64,000 bases of DNA, taken from Deuterostichococcus epilithicus. Its lineage: Eukaryota > Chlorophyta > Trebouxiophyceae > Prasiolales > Stichococcaceae. A program made the position numbers and the translations under genes. The stretch spans positions 1,674,001 to 1,738,000 of the forward strand of contig JAVTLE010000007.1 in assembly GCA_033439295.1 (NCBI GenBank), written 5' to 3'. The notes under the pieces are model-generated. The model saw only the letters and a list, made by a program, of their open reading frames with translations. It was not told the DNA's origin and made no database searches. Numbering within the stretch: the stretch's first letter is position 1; each line of letters begins with the position of its first letter. Positions 1 through 11,275 of the stretch are shown in pieces.

Positions 1-28
1 TCTGGCGGCGGGGTTTGACTCCCGGTGC

Positions 29-928
29 ATGATCCGGCGTGTCTGGCGGCACCACGCCCAGCAGCAGCCCCGAGCTCCTGCACACCGACAGTGGATTTCA
101 GCAGCAGCACAGCGCATGCGCAGCAATGTAGGGCCATTCCAGGTGCCGCTCCGCATAGAAGTGGACCGTGGAGCCTCACAGGAAACCTTTCGTTTGCTAG
201 AATGCGCTGTCACCGCATGCCGGCGCAGCCAACTTCCCGTCCCCAACACGTTTCTGCGGGGTGAATCACAGCCTCACGATCAGGGGCACTGGCCTGTAGT
301 GGCGGTGCTCATGCGCTGCCCAGCCGGCGTGGCCGCCGCTGCGGCCTCCGCCATAGTGGTCCAGCTGCCGGAAGCGCCGCCGCGGGGCGTCTCGCTCGCT
401 GGCGCCGCCTCCTCGGCCTCGACTGCCGCGGCGGCCGCCGCCTTGGCCGTCCGCCGCGCCCCCAGCTCTCCTCATGGTCACAGCCCCAGCGTCAGCATTT
501 CAGCATGTAGGAATGGAGCATGCTGGCCGCTGGACGCTGCAGGCACGGGCGACAGTGCGTATAGCCTCGGCAGAGCTCCAACCAGACGGAGGCCAGTGCT
601 GCGTCTGGGTGCGCCGCAGGAGGACATCGAGAAGGACTCGCGCGGCCGCGGGCGCGCCTACCTGAGGGCGCACCCGCTGCTGGCTGGCGAGCTGGTGGCC
701 TCGCCCTACGTGTACCACAGCCGTGCTTCCTGCGTGGAAGGAGCCTTCCGGCTGCTTCCCACCCGCGCCGCGTACCTCGCGGCCGCCGGCTGTGCAGGTC
801 TTGGCAGCGGCGGCAGCAGCTGTGCAGGCCTCGACGGTGGTGCCAGCCTCAGCGGCGGTGCCGGCGAGGTGCACTTCTGCGAGAGGGCGTGGGACCCAGT
901 CACGGGCGCGCCAGTACGGCGCGGCTGA
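29..928 (+). CDS. Unrecognised 3' gene end, partial at left edge
   Basis: A frame is open from 29 to a TGA at 928. I do not recognise the product. The more protein-like part is after about 625, where a possible acceptor (CGCCGCAG) is followed by EDIEKDSRGRGRAYLRAHPL and, further on, SPYVYHSRASCVEGAFRLL. The stretch between about 780 and 870 becomes Gly/Ala/Ser-rich. The first part of the frame may be intron or a different exon, since a second frame near 500-620 is also open. It would be a plus-strand gene entering from the left and ending convergently with the translocator gene that ends at 1279. Gene identity and exon limits are unresolved, and it could be chance openness in GC-rich DNA. Confidence 0.3.
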   Translation: MIRRVWRHHAQQQPRAPAHRQWISAAAQRMRSNVGPFQVPLRIEVDRGASQETFRLLECAVTACRRSQLPVPNTFLRGESQPHDQGHWPVVAVLMRCPAGVAAAAASAIVVQLPEAPPRGVSLAGAASSASTAAAAAALAVRRAPSSPHGHSPSVSISACRNGACWPLDAAGTGDSAYSLGRAPTRRRPVLRLGAPQEDIEKDSRGRGRAYLRAHPLLAGELVASPYVYHSRASCVEGAFRLLPTRAAYLAAAGCAGLGSGGSSCAGLDGGASLSGGAGEVHFCERAWDPVTGAPVRRG

Positions 929-1278
929 TGGTGGCGGGGGGTGCTGCAGGCGTTCGGGGTTGGGGGCGGGGACCTAGATAGATTGATGCGCTGGTGCAGG
1001 CAACATGTTCACTGTGCGACCGGTCCCACACACGCCGATGCTGCCCCATCGGATTTGGAGTGAGGTTCGACTGGCAGTGCGCACAGGAGGTGTTATAGCT
1101 TTCAAATGATTTGCAAGTCGGTTCCGGGGTCTCCCTACGTCTAGATCTGGCGACCGAAGAGTGAAAATCCGCTATGTCACGTCTGCCTACAATTCAACCC
1201 CAAGCATCTCAGTACACAGCGCCGGGAGTGTCACCGTGTTATAATTGTTCCATCACTGCTGTTCATCCACATCAAAGT
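929..1278. other. Convergent 3' intergenic interval
   Basis: About 350 bases lie between the putative plus-strand gene end at 928 and the minus-strand stop at 1279. I see no conserved coding segment, RNA gene or repeat here. It is probably the two 3' UTRs. Confidence 0.4.
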
Positions 1279-3707
1279 TCATTTGGATGTGTCTATTGCC
1301 TTCCCATTGGAGCCGTTTGCAGACATCTGCACCAGCGGCTGCTTCTCCGCATCGCCCGGCAATGCCGCCGCCGCCGCCGCCTTCTCCGCCATGGCTGACT
1401 GGATCTTGCTGTAGTTGTACCTGCGAATAAATTGATCACGCAGGCTGCTGTCAGGTATCATTCAATGGAAGGGGTACAACACGCGAGCAACAAATGAAGC
1501 TGTCACTCGGCCGTCGACGGTGATGCACACGAACCCAAACGACATAAGCCTTGGCGGCTGCATCGCTGCCTGCAGGAGGCAAGGCGGCCTGGGAAACAGC
1601 AACCGCAGTGCAAAGACGGTCAGCGGCACTCACCACAGCACCGCCGCAAATGCGACGAGGTAGCCGCCCAGGTTAATGGCCGTTACTGGTGCCGCATACA
1701 GCCACACGGACAGGCCGATCAGGATCCAGTCCTTGACCACGCCTGCAGCCATCAACAGAAGTTGCAGCTGAGAACTGCCAGCATCACTCGATTCGCTCCC
1801 AGCACGTCAAGCGGCCCTGAATGGGACAATGCAACCCCCGGACCTCTGCCTTCTGCGCCACCCTTCTGCCCCACTCAGATGCTGCTGCTGATGCAGGAGG
1901 CCAAAGGTCGCCATGAAAGGCGTCGGCTGATGATAAGATCAGCAAGTTGCTGCCTCCCCATCAGCCGGCAGCCCGCTGAGGCCCGGTCAACAAACTCAGG
2001 CAAGCCAACACAGGGGCTCACCGGCAATGTTCATCGTCAGCGCTGATGTCTTGCCGATGAGCAGGTACACCGCCAGGTTAAGCGCGAAGGCCGCGACAGC
2101 GTTGCTGGTCAGCACCAGCGGGTCGAAGGTGACGGTGCCCGCCGCCGCTGCCAGTTTCGGGTACTCCAGGAAGGTCCAAGGCAGCAGCAGGAAGACGAAG
2201 CAGCAGGGGGACACGTAGTACATGGTCGTGATGGAGTTGAGCTTCAGGTTGCCGCGCCGCTGCAGCAGCAGCTGCGCAGCAGCATGGGAGGGTACGGATG
2301 CTGAGTACGTGAGGTGATCAGATCGTGCTTTAGCGCACCCATTGATGACTGATCAGGAGCTGTGAAATTTCGCAATGTAATGCCACCAGCCCAACACACA
2401 GCAGCAGCTGTTCAACACGGCTGGGCAGGGCAGCTGACCCTGCGCCCGCCCTGACAGGGACAGAACTACTGATGCGACCCAAACCCCACCTGGACCATCG
2501 TGAGGCGGGTTGCCTCCACGGCGATGGACACCAGCTGCAGCAGCACGCCGACCAGCACAAAGTTGAGCTCCCCGTACGCCGCGATGGCGACGCCCAGGGT
2601 GATGACCACCATGTTGGCCAGCCGCTTCTGGGTGAAGGACTCGGTGCCGAACAGGGTGCCCACCAGGAATACCGCCATCGGCATGAGCGCCTGCATGGAG
2701 AGCGGCCGGCAGGCGAGCATCAGAAATGGGCAGTCGCTCGGCAAGGGGAGGTTCCAGGCGACATGACGCCGGTTAGCCGCCGTTCGTTGTGCAGTGTGAG
2801 CCGAGAGCCATGCCGCCCGGCGCAGTAGGCGCCGCCCGGCCCAGCATGCGGTGAAAACAGACACCGCTGTGGCTGGTTGGTCCGCGTCATGGCCAGAAAA
2901 CCGAGCAGGCGAAGGGCTGAAGAATCACGTTCAGGGACCGCTTTCTACCTTGAGCATCTGAATGAAGGAGACGCTGAGGTACAGGTATGCCGCGTTGCCG
3001 AGCCACAGCACCACGGCAAAAGCGCCGCCAATGGGCACCACCGCCGTCTGCAGTTGTGACCATGAATGAATCACGAGTCGTGTTGTGGGACACAACTCTT
3101 TGGCGTCACAAGGGAGCCGACCCCGCCGCTGTTAGGCAGTGATGCAGCATATGCACATCGCCAGCGGAGGCAGGCACCAACCTTGTAGACGTCCAGGGTC
3201 ATGCCCTCCACAGGAGCCACGAACCCGGCTTTCACGATGCAGAAGCTTACAACGCTGCAGAAGAACATGTGCCTACGGCAAGCATGCAAAGGGTCGCGAC
3301 GTGATCGCAACAGATTGTTGCGAAAGTTGTTTCTGTTGCAACCGAATGCGCCACATGAAGTGGCATGCATGCATGCGCTTCTCCACGAAGCCTCACCACA
3401 TCGTGAGCGTGACTGGGAATGGGAATCCGCTGTACGCCAGCACATACCTGCGGCGCAGCATTGTCGAGCATCACGACTGTCGGCGCGTGACCAAGCAACG
3501 AGCGGGGCCGGCCTCATGCATAGCGTCCTCACACAGCAGAACATGTGTGCTTCAGGAGGATAGACCACCGTGACGCGTCTCTTACTTGTTGTATAGAATA
3601 ACCGTCGCAGAAAGAGCGATCCACAGTGCTACGTAGCCATACGAGATGAGAGCCTGCAGGATCTCATTCTGCGACAGCTGCGGGGGTTTGCTTGGGTTGT
3701 CCGGCAT
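1279..3707 (-). CDS. Sugar-phosphate/nucleotide-sugar translocator (TPT/DMT family)
   Basis: A polytopic membrane antiporter of the triose-phosphate-translocator family, expected in Golgi or plastid membranes, where it exchanges sugar nucleotides or sugar phosphates. Eight exons join in frame. Exon 1 is 3707-3586 (start ATG 3707, [13 protein letters not shown], then a first helix ending VILYNK). Next come [31 protein letters not shown] (about 3275-3183), SVSFIQMLK (about 3055-2949), [11 protein letters not shown] with VAIAAYGE and VEATRL (2699-2488), [14 protein letters not shown] with [12 protein letters not shown] (about 2282-2025), [14 protein letters not shown] with [10 protein letters not shown] (about 1749-1636), and YNYSKIQ plus a short tail to the TGA at 1279. 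The FIQMLKALMP, LYYV.P and [15 protein letters not shown] blocks match the plant 'probable sugar phosphate/phosphate translocator' group. All seven introns are canonical. Family is certain; substrate is not predictable. Confidence 0.9.
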
Positions 3708-4406
3708 GGCGGCTGGCTGTTGTATGATCTAGATCATGCAAAGCTCAGAGGGCTGCCAAATGCTCAGGGTGCCCGATCAACGCCGCCGTGTTGCGGGTGA
3801 AGAGATTGCAGTACTATTTGTTGTGCCCAAAACTCGGAATTGTACTTAGATCACATGCGCGAAGCAAATCACAAGCGAAGCATCAGATTCACCTTCAGGA
3901 GCCGTTGCAGATCACGAGGCTGCCCACAAGCGTCGCACACTGACCGCTGAGCCAGCTGCCTCGAGCTGTCCATAATTAGTGTCGTGCTAATCGCTACAGG
4001 GCGGCCTGGCATAACACGCGCCACCATTCAACTCCCTTCAACCCAGTGGCGAGCCCCTCTCAGCCTTAGCCAAGTGCCTGAGTGCGTTGTGCAGTTCGTC
4101 CGGCTCCCTGCGCACAAAGGAAAGTTGCATGCGCTGATCACAGCTGCTCAGCGCTCCAACCGAAACAGCCAGTTGAGATGGTCAACCTTGACCGACTGAG
4201 AATCTTCCAGGGGGCTGCTGCGCTGGATGCGCCACCGGCAGCTGCCTCCAGCGCCTGTTTCTGCTGCTGCACGTCGACAGACCAGCAGCAGACTGGCTGC
4301 CTGAATGACAATCTATCGCCTCGTTTGCCGCCGCACCCTGCGCCTTTGACCGCCATCTCATCGAGTGGCTGAAGCGGAGCGTTACCAATCGCCCCGCACT
4401 TCAACC
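3708..4406. promoter_or_regulatory. Shared upstream region, translocator (-) / SMG7 (+)
   Basis: About 700 bases separate two divergent start codons. This must hold both 5' UTRs and promoters. I see no clear TATA box, repeat or small gene. Confidence 0.5.
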
Positions 4407-7400
4407 ATGAACCCCAAAGCCGAGGCTCAAAAGGCCCCCGCGCTGCCGCCGGTGGCCGCAGCGGTGACGGCACGGCTGCGGGCGGCCACGAAAGCCGGAG
4501 CCGGCTTCTATGACCCGGCGGTCCGCAAGTTGCGTGCGGAGCTGGCGGACGCCCTGAAGGCCGCCCTGCTGGAGGACTACACCACAGCCCAGGTTGGTAG
4601 CCTCTCGAGAGATTTGCCACCCTGCCATCCCATCACCACCACTCTGCGGGTTGTTGCATGGCACTGCGTCCGACTGATGGGGTGCGAGATTCAAGCGCCA
4701 TCTGCTGGCCTGGCAGCAGGCGGGCGACCTCAGGTTGATGCTGTCCGACCGCAGGCGGCAGGCGTCGAGCAGACGCTATGGAAGGTGGTGTACTACCGTC
4801 CCATCGAGGAGTTCCGACGCCGCATCCGTCTGGCCGCCGATGCCGGTGATCGCGGCCGCGAGCCGCTGCGCAAGGTTGATCGCGTGTCAGCCTGATCGAC
4901 ACTGCGCTCGCTCGCATGCTTTCCTCACTGCAGCCCGTTTGCTGTTTGCATCAACAAAGTGCGACGGCTTCGGCCCATATATGGATTCGGCCTGGTGGCT
5001 GTGGCCGGTCACATTTTTCCTACAGCTGCGCAGGATTCCAGGACCATTGCGGAGTGGAACAGGCGCGACATGGTTTCAGCCTGCTGCTGGAATGACTGAA
5101 TGATGCGATCTGACGATTACTGCAATGACCATTCGTACAGGCAAAGGCGGCATTCAATCAGCTGCTCGACAGCGGTGCGGGGTTCTACCAGCGCCTGGCG
5201 CTGGACATGCAGGCGGTGCACGGCGATGGCGGCTGCCCTGTGGTGTTTCCCGGTGAGCCGGCGTCGCTGCTAGCGGTCGGCAGCGGCGCGGCTCCAGCCG
5301 CCGCTGGCGGCGCGGCGCNCGTCGACGCGCGCCCGACGGTGTTCCGCTGCCTCATCTGCCTCGGCGACCTGGCTAGGTGGGTAGCGCACGATTTTCCACT
5401 AGCGTCCACACGGGAGCCTCTGGAATGTGGCCCAACACGCCCCTGGGCATGTGCACCAGAAGGACCTGGTTGGCTGGTTGACGGCGGTGTGAGCGCCGCT
5501 TGGCACTGCTGGCTGCAGACGTGTGGCGGCAGTCGAGCTGGCGCTAGGTGCCATGCAAGCATGTCTCTTACGCTTGATCGACGGACAGGGCGACATTGCT
5601 TCTCGTTGGAGCCTCATTGATGCACCATCCGGCTCCTGCAGGTACCGGATCAATGCCGCCAATGAGGCGCCGGGCCGTGATTGGTCGGCGGCGGCAGTTC
5701 ATTACCGCCAGGCGGCACGTGTGCTGCCCGCCGGCGGCAACGCCCACAACCAGCTCGCCGTGCTTGCCACGTAAGTGCTTCGCCCCCTCCCCCCCCAGGG
5801 GCTCCTCGCTGCCCGCCCGCCCTCCCTGCGCCCTCGGCAGCTGTCTGGCCTGTCTGGCTGCAGCTGCCCTCATTGGCTGCGCGCTGCGTCCCTCTGCACG
5901 AGCCTGTACGTCAACTCATACCCAAACCATTCCCGAAACCAATTGAAGATATGTGGTGAGATATGTATTGGGCGTGATTGACACTGTAACCCTGCTGTTG
6001 CGGCAGGTATGTGGGTGACGAGCTGGCGGCGGTGGCGCATTATTTCCGCGCTCTGGCGGTGGCGCAGCCATTCCTCGTTGCACGCGACAACCTGCTGCTG
6101 CTGTTCGAGCAGAACCGCATCAGGTGCTCACACAACTCAACACCCGACCCGTGACTAACTCGATCAATGCGTCCGAGCAGTTGTGGCAGTATCATTTCAG
6201 GGTGTCGCTGCCAGTCACAGCATTGCTGCAGTCGCTTCACCATCAAGGTGCATCGAGTCGCATGAGCACGAGCCTTGCGCCTGACCTGTCGCAGGTACGA
6301 GGCGATGGTGCAGAGCAGCCGCGGTCGTGCCGGTCTGCGGACGCCGCAGCAGCAGAGACAGCCCCCCAGCCACCGCCCGCAGCAGCCCGCTAGCATGGCA
6401 GACTTCATCACCCACTTCGTCCGCCTGCATGGTGGGTACTGCAGGCTGCTTCACAAAGCCCTGATGACCTCTCGATTACTGGAGACAGCCTGCTGCCTGA
6501 AACTCGAAACAGCCATATTCGTACTGGCTTGCTGTCTTAGATGGGCTGATTCTATTTCCTGCCACAGTGCTGTTCAACCTGTCCTGGCGTTTGTCAACAT
6601 TTGTGAGCATAACGAGAAGACAAAGAAACGTCATGTCCTCCATGTGCTTGCAGGCATCCTGTTCACACGCATCAACGTGGACACCTTCCCTGTGGTGCTT
6701 GCGGGCGCCCTTGCAGAGCTGGAAGCGGCGCTGGCGGCGCCCGCGATGCTACGGGCGCTCACCTCCGCGCCCGCTGGCAGCGGCCACGAGTCGCCGCTCA
6801 TGCGGCTGGCGGTCATGGCCACGGCGGCGCTTGCAAACGTCGACTACAGCCCAGGCGGCCAGCCGCCGGGGTGAGCATTGAGCTTTGAAAGGCGGAAACC
6901 TGCAGCTGTGGACAGCTGGATTTCGATGCCAGAGGCCGCCTTGCCGACGCCGCAGAAGGCCCTGCCACGGGGCAGTCTGGACTTTGCACTTCTGGCAGCC
7001 CTGGCAGCCCCAGGCCCCGGCAGCACAAGTGGTGCATCATCGCTTCCTGAGAGCGAAGCGAATGTTCTTCTTGCCTTCTGATGCAGTGTGTCTGAGGCGC
7101 TACAGCGGAAGGAGCTGCGGCAGCATGCCACCGAGGCGGCGCTGCAGCTGGCGGCCACCATCTGCGCCGCCGCCGCATCTGCAAACACTTCTCCCCGTAA
7201 TGTCACAGATGGCGGCGGCAGGCACGAAGCGGGGGCTGCGCGGCAGGCTGCCAGCGGTGGTGCCAGCGGTGGCAGAGTGGCGGACCTGCGACTGCGCCTG
7301 CTGCCGGCGGCGCACGTGCTGCTGCTGTGGCTGGCCGCCCACCCGGAGGTCGCCAGGTGCTGGTTGCCTTGTCTCTCTGTCGCGCTTCCTGCGTGCTGTG

Positions 7401-9860
7401 CCGCTGTCATTGTGAATAAAGGTCCTCGTCCTGTTGCGCTGGTGCGCTTTGTAACAATCACGGCATCTGTGGTCCACGAGCATGCACAGCAGAGTAGCAC
7501 GATCAGGGTTTGGGCAGCTTTTGTCTTCCCTTGTATGCATCGTACCATTCGGGCCTTGGTGGTGACGATAGACCCCGCAGGCACGTTTCAGGCCGCCTGG
7601 TATTTTTATATTTACTCGAACCCCATGCCGTGGCCGCAGGGCTGAGGTGGCGCGAAGCAGGCCGGGGCCGGGGCAGCAGCGGCTGGCGGAGGTGGCTAGC
7701 AGCCTGCGGGCATGGGCGGAAGGCCAGCTGGTGCCTGGTGTAGATGCCGCGGCGGACCGCCCGCGGCTGCCGGAGCTCGTATCGCTGCGTGGCTTCCTGC
7801 CGCTCGCGCCCGCCGGCCTGGACTCTGCCGCGGCGCCGAGGCCGCTGGACCGTAAGGTACATTGCGCGGCGGCGCTGCTGCTCCAGGGGGCCTCCGCATT
7901 GCATGTGTCTCAACCCGGAGCCGCCTCGAACCTCGTCAGGAGGAGGAGGAGAGGCAGAAGAGGGGGGTAGCTGTCGTGCTGCGAGCCGGCAGGTGGCGTG
8001 TGCCGCGGCTGCTCCTGCTTGTGCATCAGCATCAGGAGGGACGCTCGCTGCCGCAGTGCGCCCCGCTTCAGGCTGGCCGGCTCACTGCAGACTCAACATG
8101 TGCCCTGCAGGAGGAGCCCGCGGTGCGTCTGGCGAGCATACAGAAGTGCCTCGACCAGCTGGGGGCAGGCGACGCCGGCCTCGCGNCGGCGCCGCGACGT
8201 GCGGCGGCTGCAGCGGCTCAGCAAACGTCCGCGCAGGGCGGGGTGGGGCAGGCAGCGGCCCTGACCGCGGGGTCTGCCGCCCTTGGCCCGCCGCTGCAGC
8301 TGCTGCAGGCTGAAGACGAAGTTGAAGACGAGGAGGTGGGTCGCAGCTCTCAGCATTGCACCACCTTCGATTTAGGCACTTGTTGGACGAATCATTGGTC
8401 ATTGGAATCGTGCCGCATGCCTTGGCCATCCCAAACGGCCGTATGTCATGCCAACATGTCAGGCGACCATGATAGGGCAAGGGTCTGCACTGAACTCCGG
8501 GCCATACGTGCAGACGAAAGACACGTGCCACTGCGCAGGTGATCGTGTATGCACCAAGGGCCGCCAGCCCAGCACCGCCGCCGGTACCGGTTGCTGTGCC
8601 CGCTGTTCCGCACGCCGGCGCCGCTTCGACGCCGCCAGCAGCGGCGGCGCCAACGGCGGCGCCGCCGTCACGCGGGTACTGGCCGGCCACGCCTGCTGCA
8701 CTGCGCTCCCCGCCGCACAGCCCGGCGCCCGCCGAGGCAGCCAGTCCAAGCGTCGTGCCGGAGACAGAGCAGCGCCCGTCGGCCGACGGCTGTGGCTCTG
8801 ACACGTCGCCGTGGGCGCCGCCCGCCGGTTGCGTGCCAGGGGCTGCGCGCGCGGTGACCCTCGCTCCTGAGGGCGGCGCCGCGGGCGGCGAGGCAGCCGC
8901 CATTGGCGGCCGCGGCATCTGGGNGGGNCGAGGGCGGNCNGGTTGAGGGCGGAGGCGGCCGCGGTGGCGGGTTTCTGGGGCGCGACATCTTTGCGGGCCA
9001 CCGCGCCACCGGCGGCAGCATCGGTTTCGGCCTCGCCGACCTCGGGGACACCGCCGGGGGCGGCTCCTCTGGAGGTGCGTTGCAACGCTCTCCCGTCACT
9101 CACGGCAGCGCGCCTGCCGCAGGTTTCGAGGTGCGGCGCAGGGCCACGCTCGTCAGACCTGCACGCGGCCGCAGGCCACAAGCAAACGGCGTGAGCGTTG
9201 CTGTTATACTCCACACCACTGTGCTGGTGCATCTCGCCATATCGTCGACAGTCAGAAAAGCTGGTTCCACGAGCCCCACGCAGCTTGCTTCCCCTGAGGA
9301 GGCGCATCACATGGGCCGCAGGCTTCTCGGGCGAGGCGCGGGCGAGCTCGCCGTTTGCGGGCGACCTCGATTGGGGTCGGCCGGCGCCGGCGCCTGTCGC
9401 ATCGCTGTGGGAGAACGCGGCCCCGCGGGTGACACCCTGCCACCCCTCCGTTCCCACCCAAACTGGCCGATCGCAATCCCTGGAGTATGTAGCGGTTGGG
9501 CGCGGGCTCTTCATGCTCTGTGCACCATCCACATGTGTGGAGCCCTGGCATGGGAGGCTGCCGTTGACGCGAGTGCTGGGTCCGCCCGCAGGCCATGTCG
9601 CAGCAGGACGGTTCGCAGCAGCAGGCCCCGGGGGCAGCAGCGGCCTGGCAGAAGCAGCGGCCGGCGCAGCAGCCGCCTGGGCCCTGGCAGCCGCCCTGGC
9701 AGCAAAAGCGGCCGGCGCAGCAGCAGCCGCCCCAGCAGCAGCCGCCTGCAGCGGCCCAGCAATCCTATCAGCAGTTCCCTCTGGGGCCGCCGCCGCAGCC
9801 GCAGGCACAGCAGCAGCCAGGAGGGCGCCCACGCGGTCTGACGGGAGCCCCGATCGCAGC

Positions 9861-9896
<36 letters not shown>

Positions 9897-9984
9897 AGCC
9901 GCACAGGGCACGAGAGAACCTGCACGGCCGCTACCACCACCAATGCAGGACTGGAGCTGGCTCAGCAGCCTTGACGCACCCTGA
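4407..9984 (+). CDS. SMG7: SMG7/EST1-like nonsense-mediated-decay factor
   Basis: A cytoplasmic 14-3-3/TPR-like adaptor expected to bind phosphorylated UPF1 in nonsense-mediated mRNA decay; the family also includes telomerase-associated EST1. The start is ATG 4407 (MNPKAEAQKAP). Exons joined by GT-AG introns give TLWKVVYYRPIEEFRRRIRL, CLICLGDLARYR, the diagnostic DWSAAAVHYRQAARVLP followed by GNAHNQLAVLATYVGDELA and HYFRALA, then the EST1 DNA/RNA-binding-like region (FTRINVDTFP; LRGFLPLAPAGLD) and an acidic block running into EEVIVYAP. The long C-terminus is Pro/Ala/Gln-rich, contains 11 consecutive CAG codons (9862-9894) and ends DWSWLSSLDAP at 9984. Ambiguous bases at 5319, 8186 and 8924-8940 lie in exons, and the last run breaks the frame, most likely an assembly fault. 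No PIN nuclease domain is seen, as expected for SMG7 rather than SMG5/6. Confidence 0.9.
9862..9894 (+). repeat. (CAG)11 coding microsatellite in SMG7
   Basis: Eleven perfect CAG units encode a Gln tract near the C-terminus, within a wider Gln/Pro-rich exon (9595-9984). Length variation between strains is likely. Confidence 0.9.
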
Positions 9985-11275
9985 TGCCATCGTGCAAGCG
10001 GGGAAAGGCGCGACGGCAGCGACATTTCGTGCAGGCACGTTGACCACATTCAACATTTCGGCAGGTCCCAAGAGTCTAGCCCCTTGTCTATTACAATTTC
10101 TGCTTATCAACTCCTGATTCCTCATCAAGGGGACGAATGGCAGCTCGCTTGATTCAGAAAGACTTTGTGCAAAGCCGCCGATGCTCTGTTCGTTCTTCAG
10201 GAGGCTCACAGCCCGCGCTGCACTGCACCAGGGCACAGGCGCGCTCTTCAGCAACGGCAGGGCTTCTCGGCGTAATGACGTGGCTACTCAGGACCCACTG
10301 CCAAATCGAGGTTGCACTACCTATGTCAAAAACCGCGCAGCACAAGGGGTTTACACCTTGCGTAGCATTTGGCTGCTGCTGGACGGATGGTGTGGTCACC
10401 ATGCCCAGATGCTGGAACGTGTGGTGGCAAAACACCGCCTTGTCGTCTAGAGCTTCTGAGGAACACAAGGATGTGAGTTTCAAATGGCAATGACGTCATC
10501 ACGGCGTCGAACTCGAAGGTGAACACGAGCGTGCCACAGTGCATCCGCGAAATACCACTCATGCCGCAGACAGCTGGCGGCTTGGCCAGAAGAACACGTC
10601 GCCAATCAAAACCCAGCACGTTTGGGGGAGGCCTAGAGAAACCCAACGAAGGAAGCAGTCTGAGGGAATACCCCGGAGGTCGGAAATGAACAAGAAATCT
10701 CAACGTCGCAGCAAGCTCACTCATATAGGTTGCCGCGTCAACAAAATCCTGAGAACCTACGCGTCATGCAGCGCTGAGCCCTGCAGTGCCGGCGGCAGCA
10801 GTCTGCTGAAGCAGTTACTGGCTGGAGATGCGGGCGGCATGCAAGCCAGCCCGATGCCAGCCGCTGCACAGACAAGCAAATGTATGGTTCTGCTCATACC
10901 AATCCATTTGGCGCCCAAGAGAATACCAGAGGAAAGAGATCTGGGGTCAGGGATGAGCCACCATCCCCTGCGAGTGCTCGCAGGTTCCTCTCAACGCTTC
11001 GCCGCTGATGAATCTGTGAGCTCGCTATAAAGCCAGCGCCTGCGCATTTGATGTCTGTGAGGGGGTTAGATGGAGCTGGTTGCTGCACTGCACATTTTGG
11101 CGCCGGACGTGCATGGTGGCCCACAGGAAGGTGTGGTGCCACAATCGCCTTCGCTGCCGCCCGGCCGGGTGCACTTCGGATACTTGTTTGGAATTTCAGC
11201 TGCTTGCATTTGCTTCGGCACTGGGCTTGCCGGCGAGCACGCTGTGGGCGCACTACCCCTGCCGCGGCCAACCGC
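9985..11275. other. Convergent 3' interval, SMG7 / bZIP
   Basis: About 1.3 kb lies between the SMG7 stop and the bZIP stop on the opposite strand. Short ORFs exist on both strands (for example near 10137-10493) but none shows a recognisable family, codon bias or splice-linked continuation. Probably 3' UTRs and spacer. Confidence 0.45.

Noticed and set aside
8459-9943. Long minus-strand ORF (494 codons)
   Set aside because: It is the mirror of the SMG7 Pro/Ala/Gln-rich exons; composition is Ala/Arg-rich without any family pattern.
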